Source of the DNA: Methylopila sp. Yamaguchi | GTDB taxonomy: Bacteria > Pseudomonadota > Alphaproteobacteria > Rhizobiales > Methylopilaceae | Assembly (NCBI RefSeq): GCF_002897035.1 | Contig: NZ_BAUX01000011.1 | Span: 62,001 to 126,000, forward strand | DNA length: 64,000 nucleotides | Reading direction: 5' to 3' | Part shown: positions 8,330-19,950 of the stretch, piece after piece | Layout of the letters: each line of letters starts with the position of its first letter | How positions within the stretch are numbered: the stretch's first letter is position 1 | Notes under the pieces: generated by a model | What the model saw: only the letters and a program-made list of their open reading frames with translations | What the model was told of the DNA's origin: nothing | The model's database searches: none | Translations under genes and position numbers: made by a program

Positions 8330-9741
8330 CGCGCGGGCTCCATCGCGCCGTCGTGGACGACCTCGCCCACGGCCTCGCCAGCGCCCGACAGCGGACGGTT
8401 GGGCTGGCCGTGGCGCGGCGGGGCGGTGACGGTCGCGTCGGGGCCGCGGTTGATGAGGCGGTTCACGTAGTAGACGCCCATCGAGAAGACCACGCAGTAG
8501 ACCAGCACGAAGAGCGCGAGCGAGGTCCAGACCGCGCCTGCCGTGACCGGGGAGACGGCGTCAGCGGTGCGCAGCACCCCATGCACCACCCAAGGCTGGC
8601 GGCCGGTCTCGGTGGTGATCCAGCCCGACAGGATCGCGACGAAGCCGAGCGGCCACATGCAGGAGGCCGGCCACTGGAACCAGGTCGCCTCCCACAGCGT
8701 CCCCCGCCGCCACAGCCAGGCGCCGACGAGGCCGGTCGCGATGAACAGCATCCCGATCGCGACCATCAGCCGGAAGCCGAAGTAGGTGGTGATGAGCGGC
8801 GGCCGCTCGTTGGCCGGAAAGTCCTTCAACCCCTTGATGCGTCCGTCCCAGTGGTGCGTCAGGATCAGGCTCGAAAGGTTGGGGATGGCGAGTTCGAAGT
8901 CGGTGCGCTCGGCTTCCGCGTTCGGCCAGCCGAAAAGCGACAGCGCGACCGGCTTGGAGCCGTCCCAGTGCGCCTCCATGGCGGCGATCTTCGCCGGCTG
9001 GTGCTCCAGCGTGTTGAGGCCATGCGCGTCGCCGACGAAGAGCTGCAGCGGAGCGACGATCGCGATCATGCCGACCGCCATGCGCACCATGGTGCGCGCG
9101 TCCTCGCCGAACCGCTTCTGCAGGAGGTAGCGGCACCCGACCGCCAGCACGACCACCGCCGTGGTGAGGTAGGCCGCGATCATCATGTGGGCGAAGCGGT
9201 AGGGGAACGAGGGGTTGAAGATGATCCTCACCCAGTCGGTGGGATAGGCGATCCCGTCCTTCATCTCGAAGCCGGCCGGCGTGTGCATCCAGCTGTTGGC
9301 GGACAGGATCCAGAAGCCCGAGATCGCGGTGCCGACCGCGACCACGCAGGCCGAGGTGACGTGCAGCCACGGCGGCACCCGGGTCCAGCCGAACAGCATG
9401 ATCCCGAGGAAAGTCGCCTCGAGGAAGAAGGCGGTCAGCACCTCGTAGCCGATCAGCGGGCCGATGACGTTGCCGACGACCTCGGAGAACCGGCTCCAGT
9501 TGGTCCCGAACTGGTAGCTCAGCACGATGCCCGAGACGACGCCCATGGCGAAGGAGACCGCGAAGATCTTGGTCCAGAACCGGGCGAGGCGGTGATAGCG
9601 CTCAGCCCCGGTCTTCGACCACAGCAGCAGCAGCGTCGCGATGTAGGCGGAGGTCCCGATCGAGAAAGCCGGGAACACGATGTGGAAGGAGACCGTGAAG
9701 GCGAACTGCAGCCGCGCGAGGAAGGTGGGGTCGAAATCCAT
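8326..9741 (-). CDS. cydA: Cytochrome bd-type quinol oxidase subunit I (short Q-loop, CIO-like)
   Basis: 471 residues. Heme ligands expected from the family are visible: His20 (b595), His185 and Met326 (b558), with Glu100 and Glu108 of the proton path, and GWITTETGRQPW at 373-384. The periplasmic Q-loop (about 250-315) is short, matching the cyanide-insensitive (CioA) branch rather than the long-loop E. coli type. It is the first gene of cydA-X-cydB. The ATG at 9741 gives the normal MDFDPTFLARLQF start. The 194-base gap to the divergent metallopeptidase should hold the promoter; no clear FNR box was found in it. Confidence 0.94.
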   Translation of the reverse strand: MDFDPTFLARLQFAFTVSFHIVFPAFSIGTSAYIATLLLLWSKTGAERYHRLARFWTKIFAVSFAMGVVSGIVLSYQFGTNWSRFSEVVGNVIGPLIGYEVLTAFFLEATFLGIMLFGWTRVPPWLHVTSACVVAVGTAISGFWILSANSWMHTPAGFEMKDGIAYPTDWVRIIFNPSFPYRFAHMMIAAYLTTAVVVLAVGCRYLLQKRFGEDARTMVRMAVGMIAIVAPLQLFVGDAHGLNTLEHQPAKIAAMEAHWDGSKPVALSLFGWPNAEAERTDFELAIPNLSSLILTHHWDGRIKGLKDFPANERPPLITTYFGFRLMVAIGMLFIATGLVGAWLWRRGTLWEATWFQWPASCMWPLGFVAILSGWITTETGRQPWVVHGVLRTADAVSPVTAGAVWTSLALFVLVYCVVFSMGVYYVNRLINRGPDATVTAPPRHGQPNRPLSGAGEAVGEVVHDGAMEPAR

Positions 9742-9935
9742 CCGCCGTCTCCCATCCAGGCGCCGGGCGCCTCGCGTCGCCTGCGTCCGCTTGGTCGCCC
9801 GACCATAGGCGCCGCGGGCCGGCTTGCACAGACCGCCTTTTGAACGGTTCGAAGGCTTCACGACCGCGCGTAGCAAGCGGCGAAAAGGGCGCTAGATACG
9901 CGCTCTGACGGGCGATGATTTGCAGGGGAACGGCC

Positions 9936-10835
9936 ATGCGCTGGGAGGATTTCCGCCGGAGCGAGAACGTCGACGACGAGCGTGGCGGCGGTGGCGGCGG
10001 CTTCCGCTTTCCCGGCGGCGGCGGCGGCATCGGGATCGGCGGCCTGATCGTGGTGGGCCTCGTCTCCTGGGCGCTGGGCGTGGATCCGCGGGTGATCCTT
10101 GCGGGCCTCGAGACTGTCCAGGGCGGCGGCTCGGGCTACTCGCAGCAGGAGCGGCCGAGGGGCGACCCGAGCCAGCTGTCCGAGGAGGAGAAGAAGCAGG
10201 GCGAGTTCGTGCGCGCCGTGCTGGCCCAGACCGAAGACGTGTGGACGCCGCTGTTCAAGGACAGCGGCAAGGCCTACGACAAGCCGCGGCTGACGCTGTT
10301 CTCCGGCCGCACCAGCACCGCCTGCGGCATGGGCGCCTCCGCCATGGGGCCGTTCTACTGCCCCGGCGACCAGCGCGTGTATCTCGACACCGAGTTCTTC
10401 GACGAGCTCGCCCGCAAGTTCAAATCGCCCGGCGAATTCGCCCGCGCCTACGTCATCGCGCACGAGGTCGGGCATCACGTGCAGAACGAACTCGGCATCA
10501 TGCGTTGGGCGAACGAGCAGCGGCAGCGGGCGCGCTCCGAAGAGCAGGCGAACGCCATTTCGGTGCGGATCGAGCTGCAGGCGGATTGCTTCGCGGGCGT
10601 TTGGGGCTATTGGGCCAACAAGCGCTTCAACATCCTCGAGGACGGCGACGTCGAGTCCGCGCTGACCGCCGCCACCCAGATCGGCGACGACACTCTGCAG
10701 AGGCGCTCCGGCGGCGAAGTCGTGCCGGACAGCTTCACCCACGGTTCCTCCGCGCAGCGGGTGAAGTGGTTCCGCACGGGCCTGTCTTCGGGCGATCCGA
10801 AGAGCTGCGACACCTTCAACCAGCGCCAGCTCTGA
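9936..10835 (+). CDS. Neutral zinc metallopeptidase (YpfJ/KPN_02809 family)
   Basis: 299 residues. The sequence opens MRWEDFRRSENVDDERG, followed by a glycine-rich stretch and one membrane helix (about 32-48), then an exported domain with the zinc site HEVGHHVQ at 176-183. RTSTACGMGASAMGPFYCPGD at 125-145 carries two conserved cysteines. The ATG at 9936 was preferred to one 21 bases upstream because CAGGGGAACGGCC gives a good ribosome site. The membrane-anchored predicted protease has no known substrate. It is divergent from cydA and monocistronic. Confidence 0.9.
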   Translation: MRWEDFRRSENVDDERGGGGGGFRFPGGGGGIGIGGLIVVGLVSWALGVDPRVILAGLETVQGGGSGYSQQERPRGDPSQLSEEEKKQGEFVRAVLAQTEDVWTPLFKDSGKAYDKPRLTLFSGRTSTACGMGASAMGPFYCPGDQRVYLDTEFFDELARKFKSPGEFARAYVIAHEVGHHVQNELGIMRWANEQRQRARSEEQANAISVRIELQADCFAGVWGYWANKRFNILEDGDVESALTAATQIGDDTLQRRSGGEVVPDSFTHGSSAQRVKWFRTGLSSGDPKSCDTFNQRQL

Positions 10836-11142
10836 CGCGCCGCGCCTTCGGGGACGCGACCAAGGGACGCGCCGAACGGGCGCTCTCCCCGTCGCCTCCT
10901 GGAGGGCGGGCCCCGGCGCTTCAACCCCGCCGCGCCCAAAGTCACGCCGCGGCGACGCTTTCACGCGTCGCTTCGGGTCGTTCAAAGCTGATCACGTCGC
11001 CGCGCTGGTCGCGACGTCGAATTAGACTACTTCCTAAGTAACGCATTGTTCCAGGAAGCTCTTTCCAAGCAGCACCACCTTCCTTTACTTATCGCGCCGC
11101 CGAACGGACACCGTCGGCGACGCCATACCAGGGAGATGGACG
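10836..11142. other. Intergenic region upstream of pseudoazurin
   Basis: No convincing gene is seen in these 307 bases. The last 100 bases are less GC-rich and hold a GGGAGA ribosome site seven bases before the pseudoazurin ATG. The start of the region has several GC-rich inverted patches without a T-run. No TTGA-N6-TCAA (FNR-type) site was found, although pseudoazurin genes in denitrifiers often have one. Confidence 0.5.
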
Positions 11143-11601
11143 ATGTGGAGAGGCTTTGTGCTGGCCGCGGCCGCGTTGATGACGATGGTCGCCGGCGCGG
11201 AGGCCGCTGAGGTCGAAGTGAAGCTGCTCAACCAGGGCGCCGAGGGGCGCATGGTGTTCGAGCCCTCCTTCGTGAAGATCAATCCCGGCGACACGGTGAA
11301 GTTCGTGGCGGCGGATCCGAGCCACAACGCCGAGACCATCCCCGGCATGCTCCCGGACGGGGCCGAGCCCTTCAAGGGCGAGTTCAACAAGGACATCTCG
11401 GTGACCTTCGACAAGGAAGGCGTCTACGGCGTGAAGTGCCTGCCCCACGCCGGCATGGGCATGGTGGCGCTGGTCGCCGTCGGCGCGAACTACCCCAACG
11501 TCGACGCCGCCAAGGGCGTAAAACAGACCGGCGTCGCCAAGAAGAAGTTCGAGGCGCTGTTCAAGAAGCTGGAGGAGACCAAAGGCGCCGCCGCGCAGTG
11601 A
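11143..11601 (+). CDS. Pseudoazurin (type 1 blue copper protein)
   Basis: 152 residues with a Sec signal peptide cut near residue 21 (AGAEA-AEV). The type 1 copper ligands are all in place: His61 (DPSHNAE), Cys99, His102 and Met107 (KCLPHAGMGM). It is a periplasmic single-electron carrier, in other bacteria a donor to nitrite or nitrous oxide reductase or other periplasmic enzymes. No denitrification gene lies nearby, so its partner here is open. It stands alone with its own ribosome site, followed by two strong hairpins. Confidence 0.94.
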   Translation: MWRGFVLAAAALMTMVAGAEAAEVEVKLLNQGAEGRMVFEPSFVKINPGDTVKFVAADPSHNAETIPGMLPDGAEPFKGEFNKDISVTFDKEGVYGVKCLPHAGMGMVALVAVGANYPNVDAAKGVKQTGVAKKKFEALFKKLEETKGAAAQ

Positions 11602-11676
11602 CGCGTGATCGCTCCGCCGACTTGTCCGTGAGCCGGTGGCTTCGCTGGTCTTCGAGAGTTCCACGCAGATAATCGG

Positions 11677-11723
11677 GACGGCGGGTGACGCTCCCGCCGT
11701 CGCCCGGGCCTGTCCTCAGGCCC
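11677..11723. terminator. Two tandem perfect hairpins between pseudoazurin and cmk
   Basis: GACGGCGGG (11677-11685) pairs with CCCGCCGTC (11693-11701) over a seven-base loop. Five bases later GGGCCTG (11706-11712) pairs with CAGGCCC (11717-11723) over a TCCT loop. Both stems are perfect. Neither is followed by a T-run on either strand, so intrinsic termination is uncertain. They lie between the ends of the convergent pseudoazurin and cmk genes and may block transcription or protect 3' ends from both sides. Confidence 0.45.
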
Positions 11724-11863
11724 ATCGCCCCGCCAGTCGAGGCTGTTCCAAACCGGCACGCCGATGGATTCCGGCGGCGCGGCGGAAATGACGGCCTGGT
11801 TCGGCGCATCGACGAAACCTTGAATAGCCCAATCCTTCGTCGCCGCGCCGAAGCGCGAAGGCT

Positions 11864-14464
<2,601 letters not shown>

Positions 14465-14633
14465 ACCGGCCTCCGAAACATGGTTTGAGATGCGCCGCTT
14501 CGGGTCGCCGAGGCGGCGGCGCCAGCCGGGGTTGGCCCGGACGGCGGCCTCCCCGAACGGGGCGGCGAGCCAGAACTGCCCGGTCCGGCGGATGCGTTTC
14601 CCAACGCCGCCAACCAAGGACCGACAGCCCGGT

Positions 14634-14709
<76 letters not shown>

Positions 14710-14929
14710 ATCACTCCCTGAAAACTCCCCGTTCTGACGCCAGCGGCAATGTCTGCGAGCTGTCCGCGACTTAGCTCCGCCCGTTTGGCCCGCGCGCGTC
14801 TCTGACGCGCCTCATTCGCGCCGTATGGCCGTTTTTCGACGCGCCTGTCTCCGCCGCCGTCGCGCCATGTCGTACGTGACGGTTGATGGCGCCATCGCCA
14901 GAAGATTCTCAGCGGCCGCACGGATGCAG

Positions 14930-14956
14930 AAAACCGCCGGCGCTTTTAGCCGGCGG
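14930..14956 (-). terminator. Rho-independent terminator of the recombinase module
   Basis: CCGCCGGC (14934-14941) and GCCGGCGG (14949-14956) form a perfect eight-base stem with a seven-base loop. On the minus strand the stem is followed by TTTTC. It lies 34 bases beyond the end of the recombinase C-terminal fragment, in the right direction and distance for a terminator. Confidence 0.7.
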
Positions 14957-14989
14957 CTTCATTGATTCGGGGTCGACGAGAATCGCCGG

Positions 14990-15358
14990 TTATCGGGAGG
15001 GCTGCTCGAGTCCGATCGCCCGCCACTGTTCGGACCAGAGCATCGGCGCATCCGCGAGCACGCTTGCGGTGACGCCGCGCGGCAGGCGGCCTTCCGCGAT
15101 GGCTGTGACGATGTCAGGCGCGAGGAAGGCGTAGCCGATCACCCGATCCACGTGACGACGGGTGCAGCCCTGGCGCTGCGCCAGCTGATCGAGGTCGAGC
15201 GTGGAGGAGCGGCTGAGCTCCCCGATCCACTTTCGGCCAAGCGCGATCCACCGCAGCAGCACCGCGCGGGCCTCCGCCTTCATCGGACGGGCCGTCGCAT
15301 CAGAGGCCGCGAGGATCTGCCGGCCGCAGGTCCGGCGCGGCGACGGCAAGCGAATCAC
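14990..15358 (-). pseudogene. C-terminal part of the serine recombinase, cut off by a frameshift
   Basis: This frame encodes 122 residues. Its start continues, without the frameshift, the upstream recombinase: reading through with one base skipped near 15391 gives ILIR-DEIELTLADGEVIRLPSP. The rest (RKWIGELSRSSTLDLDQLAQRQGCTRRHVDRVIGYAFLAP..., split here by family motifs, and RGVTASVLADAPMLWSEQWRAIGL) is the usual C-terminal helix-turn-helix tail of large alphaproteobacterial recombinases. It is unlikely to be made alone, although a GTG with weak ribosome site exists. Confidence 0.72.
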
Positions 15359-15389
15359 CTCGCCATCCGCCAGCGTGAGCTCGATCTCA

Positions 15390-16538
15390 TCAGCGGATGA
15401 GGATCGCGCGCCTCAGATGCTCCGCGACCAGCGCTGTGTCGTCGAGGCCTGCGATGTCCCTCAGTCGCAGGACAGCCAGGATCGCCTGCTCGATCTGCGG
15501 CGCCGAGGTGCGCTTCACTGATCCCGCCTCGGCGCCCCTGCCCTGCGCGATCACCGACGAGACGTAGTAGCGGTAGACCACGCCCTTCCGGTTCGTAGCG
15601 CTGCTCGGAGTCATCGGATGCCCACGATCGTCGATCAGCCTTCCGAGCAACAGCGCGCCAGAGGCCGCTCGACTGGTTGTCTGACCGCTGCGGTTCGCCG
15701 CGATCCTCCCTTGCACCGCCTCGAACAGTGTTGGGTCGACGATCGGAGGATGCTCACCGGGATAGCTGCGGCCCTTGTGGTTGATCTCCCCGAGATAGAC
15801 CCGGTTCGCCAGCAGATGCGCGAGAGGTCCGTTTGTCAGCGGGACACCGCCGGCGACACCGCCTGACTTGAGGATGCGCGTCCGCGTGACGACGCCCTGC
15901 TCCCTGAGCTCTCGCTGCAGCGCCGAAAGCGACCCGAGCGCGAGGTAGCGCTCGAAGATCAGCCGGACGGTCGCGGCCTCCGCCTCGTCGATCTGGAGCT
16001 TCTTCGCCTCGACGCGGTAGCCGAGTGGCACCACCCCGCCGACCCAGATGCCCCGCTTCTTCGACGCCGCGATCTTGTCGCGGATGCGCTCGCCGGTGAC
16101 CTCGCGTTCGAACTGCGCAAACGACAGCAGCATGTTGAGCGTCAGCCGCCCCATGCTCGTCGTCGTGTTGAAGGACTGCGTCACAGACACGAACGACACG
16201 CCGCTGGCGTCGAACAGCTCGACCAGTTTGGCGAAGTCCGCAAGCGAGCGCGTCAGGCGGTCGACCTTGTCTACCACGATGACGTCCACCCCGCGCGACC
16301 GAACCAGCTCGAGCAGCCGCTGCAACGCCGGACGCTCCATCGAGCCGCCGGAGAAGCCGCCGTCAGAAAACACGCCGTTACGAACGAGCTTCCACCCCTC
16401 CCCCGCCCGGCTGCGCACGTAAGCCTCGGCCGCCTCCCTCTGAGCGTCGAGCGAGTTGAAGTCCTGCTCCAGCCGGTGGTCGGTTGAGACGCGGGTGTAG
16501 ACCACGCAGCGGCGCACGGTCAGGACAGGACGGCTCAC
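15390..16538 (-). CDS. Large serine recombinase (resolvase/invertase), C-terminally truncated by frameshift
   Basis: 382 residues. The resolvase catalytic domain spans about 8-155 with the nucleophile in YTRVSTD (Ser18), and DVIVVDKVDRLTRSL and GERIRDKIAASKKRG follow. A recombinase domain (PLGYRV...VRLIFERYLALGSL) occupies about 165-270. The stop codon TGA directly after RRAILIR breaks it, and the next frame holds the missing tail. The start GTG overlaps the stop of a DUF2924 fragment (GTGA). This pairing is a common mobile module in alphaproteobacteria. It is probably inactive or altered unless the shift is bypassed. Confidence 0.82.
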   Translation of the reverse strand: MSRPVLTVRRCVVYTRVSTDHRLEQDFNSLDAQREAAEAYVRSRAGEGWKLVRNGVFSDGGFSGGSMERPALQRLLELVRSRGVDVIVVDKVDRLTRSLADFAKLVELFDASGVSFVSVTQSFNTTTSMGRLTLNMLLSFAQFEREVTGERIRDKIAASKKRGIWVGGVVPLGYRVEAKKLQIDEAEAATVRLIFERYLALGSLSALQRELREQGVVTRTRILKSGGVAGGVPLTNGPLAHLLANRVYLGEINHKGRSYPGEHPPIVDPTLFEAVQGRIAANRSGQTTSRAASGALLLGRLIDDRGHPMTPSSATNRKGVVYRYYVSSVIAQGRGAEAGSVKRTSAPQIEQAILAVLRLRDIAGLDDTALVAEHLRRAILIR

Positions 16539-16675
16539 GCCGCCCTCCCCTTGTCCCCCAGTCCGAAGAACCGCGGACCGTTCCAGCGTACGCCGGTGAT
16601 GGCCAGCGCCACCTCCGACAGGCTGCGGTAGATACGATAGCGGTAGCGAGCTGAGCGTCTGGCCGCTGTGGGGGC
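16535..16675 (-). pseudogene. C-terminal remnant of a DUF2924 protein
   Basis: Directly after the stop codon of the UvrA-like gene, and in the same frame, the minus strand reads PTAARRSARYRYRIYRSLSEV, ALAITGVRWNGPRFFGLGDKG, then a TGA that overlaps the recombinase GTG start. The YRSLSEVALAITG...WNGPRFFGL block is the conserved end of DUF2924 proteins, which regularly precede serine recombinases. The N-terminal two thirds are missing, so this is a truncated gene marking the edge of the inserted module. Confidence 0.7.
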
Positions 16676-19228
16676 TTAAGGGCGCGCGGCGACGTCTCTT
16701 CGAAGCACGCGTGCGAGATAGGGCGCGGTGCGGCTCTCCGGGCAGGCGGCGACCTTCGCCGGCCGGCCGCTCGCGACGATCCGCCCGCCTTCGTCGCCGG
16801 CGCCGGGGCCGATGTCGATCACCCAGTCGCTCGCCGCCGCCACGGTCATGTCGTGATCGACCAGGACGACGCTGTTGCCAGCGTCGACCAGCGCATGGAG
16901 CTGGCTGAGCAGGCGCTCAACATCGGTCGGATGGAGGCCGGTCGTCGGCTCATCGAGCACATAGAGCGCGCCGCCGCGCTGGGAGCGCTGCAGCTCGGTG
17001 GCGAGCTTCACCCTTTGCGCTTCGCCGCCTGAAAACTCGGTCGCGGGCTGTCCGAGGCGCAGATAGTTCAGCCCGACCTCGCGGAGCACCTCGAGCGACC
17101 GGCGGACGTTGGGCGCGTCGTCGAAGAACTCCCAGGCTCCCCCGACGGTGAGCGCCAGCACGTCGGCGATGGTCTTATCCCGGTAGCGGATCTCGAGCGT
17201 CTTCGGGTTGTAGCGGGCGCCGCGACAGGCGGGACAGGGAGCGTAGACGCTCGGCAGGAAGAGCAGCTCCACCATCACGAAGCCTTCCCCCTCGCAACGC
17301 GGGCAGCGGCCCGTGGCGACGTTGAACGAAAAGCGTCCGGCGTCGTAGCGGCGCTTCCTCGCTTCTGGCGTCGCCGCAAAAAGGGCGCGGACATGGTCGA
17401 ACAGGCCGGTATAGGTGGCGAGATTGGAGCGCGGCGTGCGGCCGATCGGCTTCTGGTCGACCTCGATCAGCCGCCTGATCCCCTCGAGGCCGACGATCCG
17501 TCCCTCCGTCGCGCCGGCGGGACGGTCCTCCAAAGCGGTTTCGTGATCCGGCTCCTCTTCCGCCGCGGTCGAAGCGCCGAGGGCGGCGGAGACCAGTTCG
17601 ACCAACGCTTGGCTGACAAGACTGGATTTTCCAGAGCCGGAAATCCCGGTGACGGTCGTCATCACGCCGAGCGGGATTTCGCAGGCGACCTGCTTCAGAT
17701 TGTTGCGAGAGACCCCCTCCAGTCGCAGCCAGCCGGCGGGCTCGCGGTTCCGGCTCGGTGTCCCACCGCCGACGTCGAACAGATGGCGCCTCGTCTCGGA
17801 GGCCGCGACCGCGCGCAGACCCTCGATTGGGCCGCTGTAGAGGATCTCGCCGCCATGCTCGCCGGCGCCGGGGCCGACGTCGACGATCCAGTCGGCGCAG
17901 CGGACGACGTCCATCTCATGCTCGACGACGAACAGCGAGTTGCCGACCGCCTTCAGTCCGTCGAGCGCGCGCAGCAGCGCCTCGGTGTCGGCGGGATGAA
18001 GCCCGGCGGAGGGCTCGTCCATCACATAAACGACGCCGAACAGGTTGGAGACGACCTGGGTCGCGAGCCTCAAGCGCTGCAGCTCGCCAGGCGACAAGGT
18101 CGTGGTGCCACGTTCGAGCGCCAGATAGCCGAGCCCGAGGTCGAGCAGCACCGACAGCCGGCGGCGCAGATCGCCGGCGATGCGCTCGACGACCAGCGCC
18201 TTCTCCGGATGGGTCTTTCGCAGCGCCTTGAGCTTGCCTGCGTTCGCTTCGGCGTAGGGCGCGAAGATCTCCGAGAACCGGGCCATGGGCAAGCGGCTCA
18301 TCTCGGCGAGGTCGAGGCCCGCGAATCGGACCGCCAGAGCTTCGCGGCGCAGCCTCTTGCCGTCGCAGACCGGGCAGAGCCGGGCGATCATGAAGCGCGC
18401 CGCGCGCTTCTTCATCATCGCGCTCTGTGTGGTCGCGTAGCTGTGGGTGACGTGGCGCTTGGCGCTTGAAAAGGTGCCCATGTAGGCGGGCTCGATCTTG
18501 CGCCGGATGGCGCGCTGGATCTCGTCGCGGCTCCACCCGGGATAGACCGGGACCTGAGGCTGCTCGTCGGTGAAGAGGATCCAGTCGCGGGTCTTCTTGG
18601 GCAGGGCCCGCCAGGGGGTGTCGACGTCGACTCCAAGGCTGACCAGAATGTCGCGCAGGTTCTGGCCGCCCCACGCCGTCGGCCAGGCGGCGACGGCGCG
18701 CTCTCGGATGGTCTTCGTCGGATCGGGAACCATCGAGGCTTCGGTGACCTCGTGGATTCGGCCGAGGCCGTGGCAGCGCGGGCAGGCGCCCTCGGGCGTG
18801 TTGGGCGAGAAGGATTCGGCGTCGAGATGGCCTTGGCCCGGCGGATAATCGCCGGCGCGCGAGTAGAGCATGCGCAGCAGGTTCGAGAGGGTGGTGACGC
18901 TGCCGACCGACGAGCGGGTCGTCGGCGATCCGCGCTGCTGCTGCAGGGCGACCGCCGGCGGCAGGCCCTCGATCTCATCAACCTCGGGCGCCTCCATCTG
19001 GTGGAACAGGCGACGCGCGTAAGGCGAGACTGATTCCAGATAGCGCCGCTGCGCCTCGGCGTAGAGGGTAGAGAAGGCGAGCGACGACTTGCCCGATCCC
19101 GACACGCCGGTGAACACCACCAGAGCGTCGCGCGGAATGTCGACATCGACATTCTTGAGATTGTGCTCGCGCGCGCCGCGGACGCGGACGAAGGGCAAGG
19201 CGGAGGGGGAGTCCTTGATGTCGCGCAC
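16676..19228 (-). CDS. UvrA-like ATPase (UvrA paralogue, excinuclease subunit A family)
   Basis: About 850 residues from the GTG at 19228, shorter than UvrA (about 940). It has two ABC modules: Walker A GVSGSGKSS at 41-49 and GISGSGKSS in the second half, with signatures LSPGELQR and FSGGEAQR. Zinc-finger CxxC pairs are present (CPRCHGLG, CPVCDGKR, CPRCEGEG, CPACRGAR). The region that binds UvrB in true UvrA is reduced, which places it with class II UvrA paralogues linked to damage or drug tolerance. A GAGGG ribosome site and an 11-base gap couple it to the DJ-1 gene. The end abuts the recombinase module. Confidence 0.88.
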   Translation of the reverse strand: MRDIKDSPSALPFVRVRGAREHNLKNVDVDIPRDALVVFTGVSGSGKSSLAFSTLYAEAQRRYLESVSPYARRLFHQMEAPEVDEIEGLPPAVALQQQRGSPTTRSSVGSVTTLSNLLRMLYSRAGDYPPGQGHLDAESFSPNTPEGACPRCHGLGRIHEVTEASMVPDPTKTIRERAVAAWPTAWGGQNLRDILVSLGVDVDTPWRALPKKTRDWILFTDEQPQVPVYPGWSRDEIQRAIRRKIEPAYMGTFSSAKRHVTHSYATTQSAMMKKRAARFMIARLCPVCDGKRLRREALAVRFAGLDLAEMSRLPMARFSEIFAPYAEANAGKLKALRKTHPEKALVVERIAGDLRRRLSVLLDLGLGYLALERGTTTLSPGELQRLRLATQVVSNLFGVVYVMDEPSAGLHPADTEALLRALDGLKAVGNSLFVVEHEMDVVRCADWIVDVGPGAGEHGGEILYSGPIEGLRAVAASETRRHLFDVGGGTPSRNREPAGWLRLEGVSRNNLKQVACEIPLGVMTTVTGISGSGKSSLVSQALVELVSAALGASTAAEEEPDHETALEDRPAGATEGRIVGLEGIRRLIEVDQKPIGRTPRSNLATYTGLFDHVRALFAATPEARKRRYDAGRFSFNVATGRCPRCEGEGFVMVELLFLPSVYAPCPACRGARYNPKTLEIRYRDKTIADVLALTVGGAWEFFDDAPNVRRSLEVLREVGLNYLRLGQPATEFSGGEAQRVKLATELQRSQRGGALYVLDEPTTGLHPTDVERLLSQLHALVDAGNSVVLVDHDMTVAAASDWVIDIGPGAGDEGGRIVASGRPAKVAACPESRTAPYLARVLRRDVAARP

Positions 19229-19239
19229 GCGAGGCGCCC

Positions 19240-19926
19240 TCAGGCGCGAGCCGCAAGCTCTTTGATCAACGCCCTGGCCGTAGGCGCCGAGGACGCCGGG
19301 TTCTGGCCGGTGATCAGCAGGCCGTCCTGAGCGACATAGGGTTGCCAGTCGGCGCCCCTTGAGAACAGGCCGCCGTTCCGTTTGAGCTCGTCCTCGACCA
19401 GGAACGGGACGACGCCCGTCAGCCCCACGGCCTCCTCCTCCGTGTTGGTGAAGCCGGTCACGTTGCGGCCCTCGACCAGCGGCTTGCCGTCGTCGGCCTG
19501 CGCGTGACGGAGCGCGCCGGGCGCGTGGCACACGAGGGCGACGGGCTTGCCGGCCGCGAAGGTCGCCTCGATCAGCGCGATCGAGCGGGGGTTCTCCGCC
19601 AGATCCCAGAGGGGACCATGGCCGCCGGGATAGAACACGGCGTCGAACGTCTCGTGCGAGACCGTGTCGAGCCGGGCTGTCGCCGCAAGCGCGGCCTTGG
19701 CCTCGGCGTCGGCTTCGAAGCGCCTCGTGTCATCGGTCTGCGAGTCAGGTTCGGCGCTCTTTGGGTCGAGCGGCGGCTGGCCTCCTTTGGGCGACGCGAG
19801 CGTGATCTCGGCGCCCGCGTCCTTGAAGGCGTAGTAAGGCGCGGCCAGCTCCTCAAGCCAGAAGCCGGTCTTGCGGCCGGTGTCCCCAAGGCTGTCATGC
19901 GAGGTGAGCACAATCAGAATTTTCAC
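19240..19926 (-). CDS. DJ-1/PfpI family protein (type 1 glutamine amidotransferase-like)
   Basis: 228 residues, a single DJ-1/PfpI fold. The nucleophile elbow is LVCHAPGAL with Cys133 followed by His134, and FYPGGHGPLWDL at 98-109 is typical of the HchA/YDR533C-like branch whose members act as glyoxalases, deglycases or chaperones. TGFWLEELAAPYYAF near the N-terminus carries the conserved acidic residue. The start is a clear ATG (MKILIVLTS). It lies 24 bases after the quinone oxidoreductase and 11 bases before the UvrA paralogue, so the three may be one damage-response operon. Confidence 0.88.
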   Translation of the reverse strand: MKILIVLTSHDSLGDTGRKTGFWLEELAAPYYAFKDAGAEITLASPKGGQPPLDPKSAEPDSQTDDTRRFEADAEAKAALAATARLDTVSHETFDAVFYPGGHGPLWDLAENPRSIALIEATFAAGKPVALVCHAPGALRHAQADDGKPLVEGRNVTGFTNTEEEAVGLTGVVPFLVEDELKRNGGLFSRGADWQPYVAQDGLLITGQNPASSAPTARALIKELAARA

Positions 19927-19950
19927 GTCGTTTTCCTCTTCGGCTGGCGC

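Noticed and set aside
8314-9843. 509-codon plus-strand open frame opposite cydA
   Set aside because: cydA has all family motifs on the minus strand. The plus-strand translation is low-complexity with no domain.
9742-9935. TTTTGAACGGTTCGAAGG as a possible FNR site for cydA
   Set aside because: The right arm lacks TCAA at the required spacing; it is only a chance TTCGAA palindrome.
19259-19270. TTGATCAA near the end of the DJ-1 gene, and a second copy at about 49954
   Set aside because: The half-sites are adjacent without the six-base spacer required for FNR-type binding. The first is coding.
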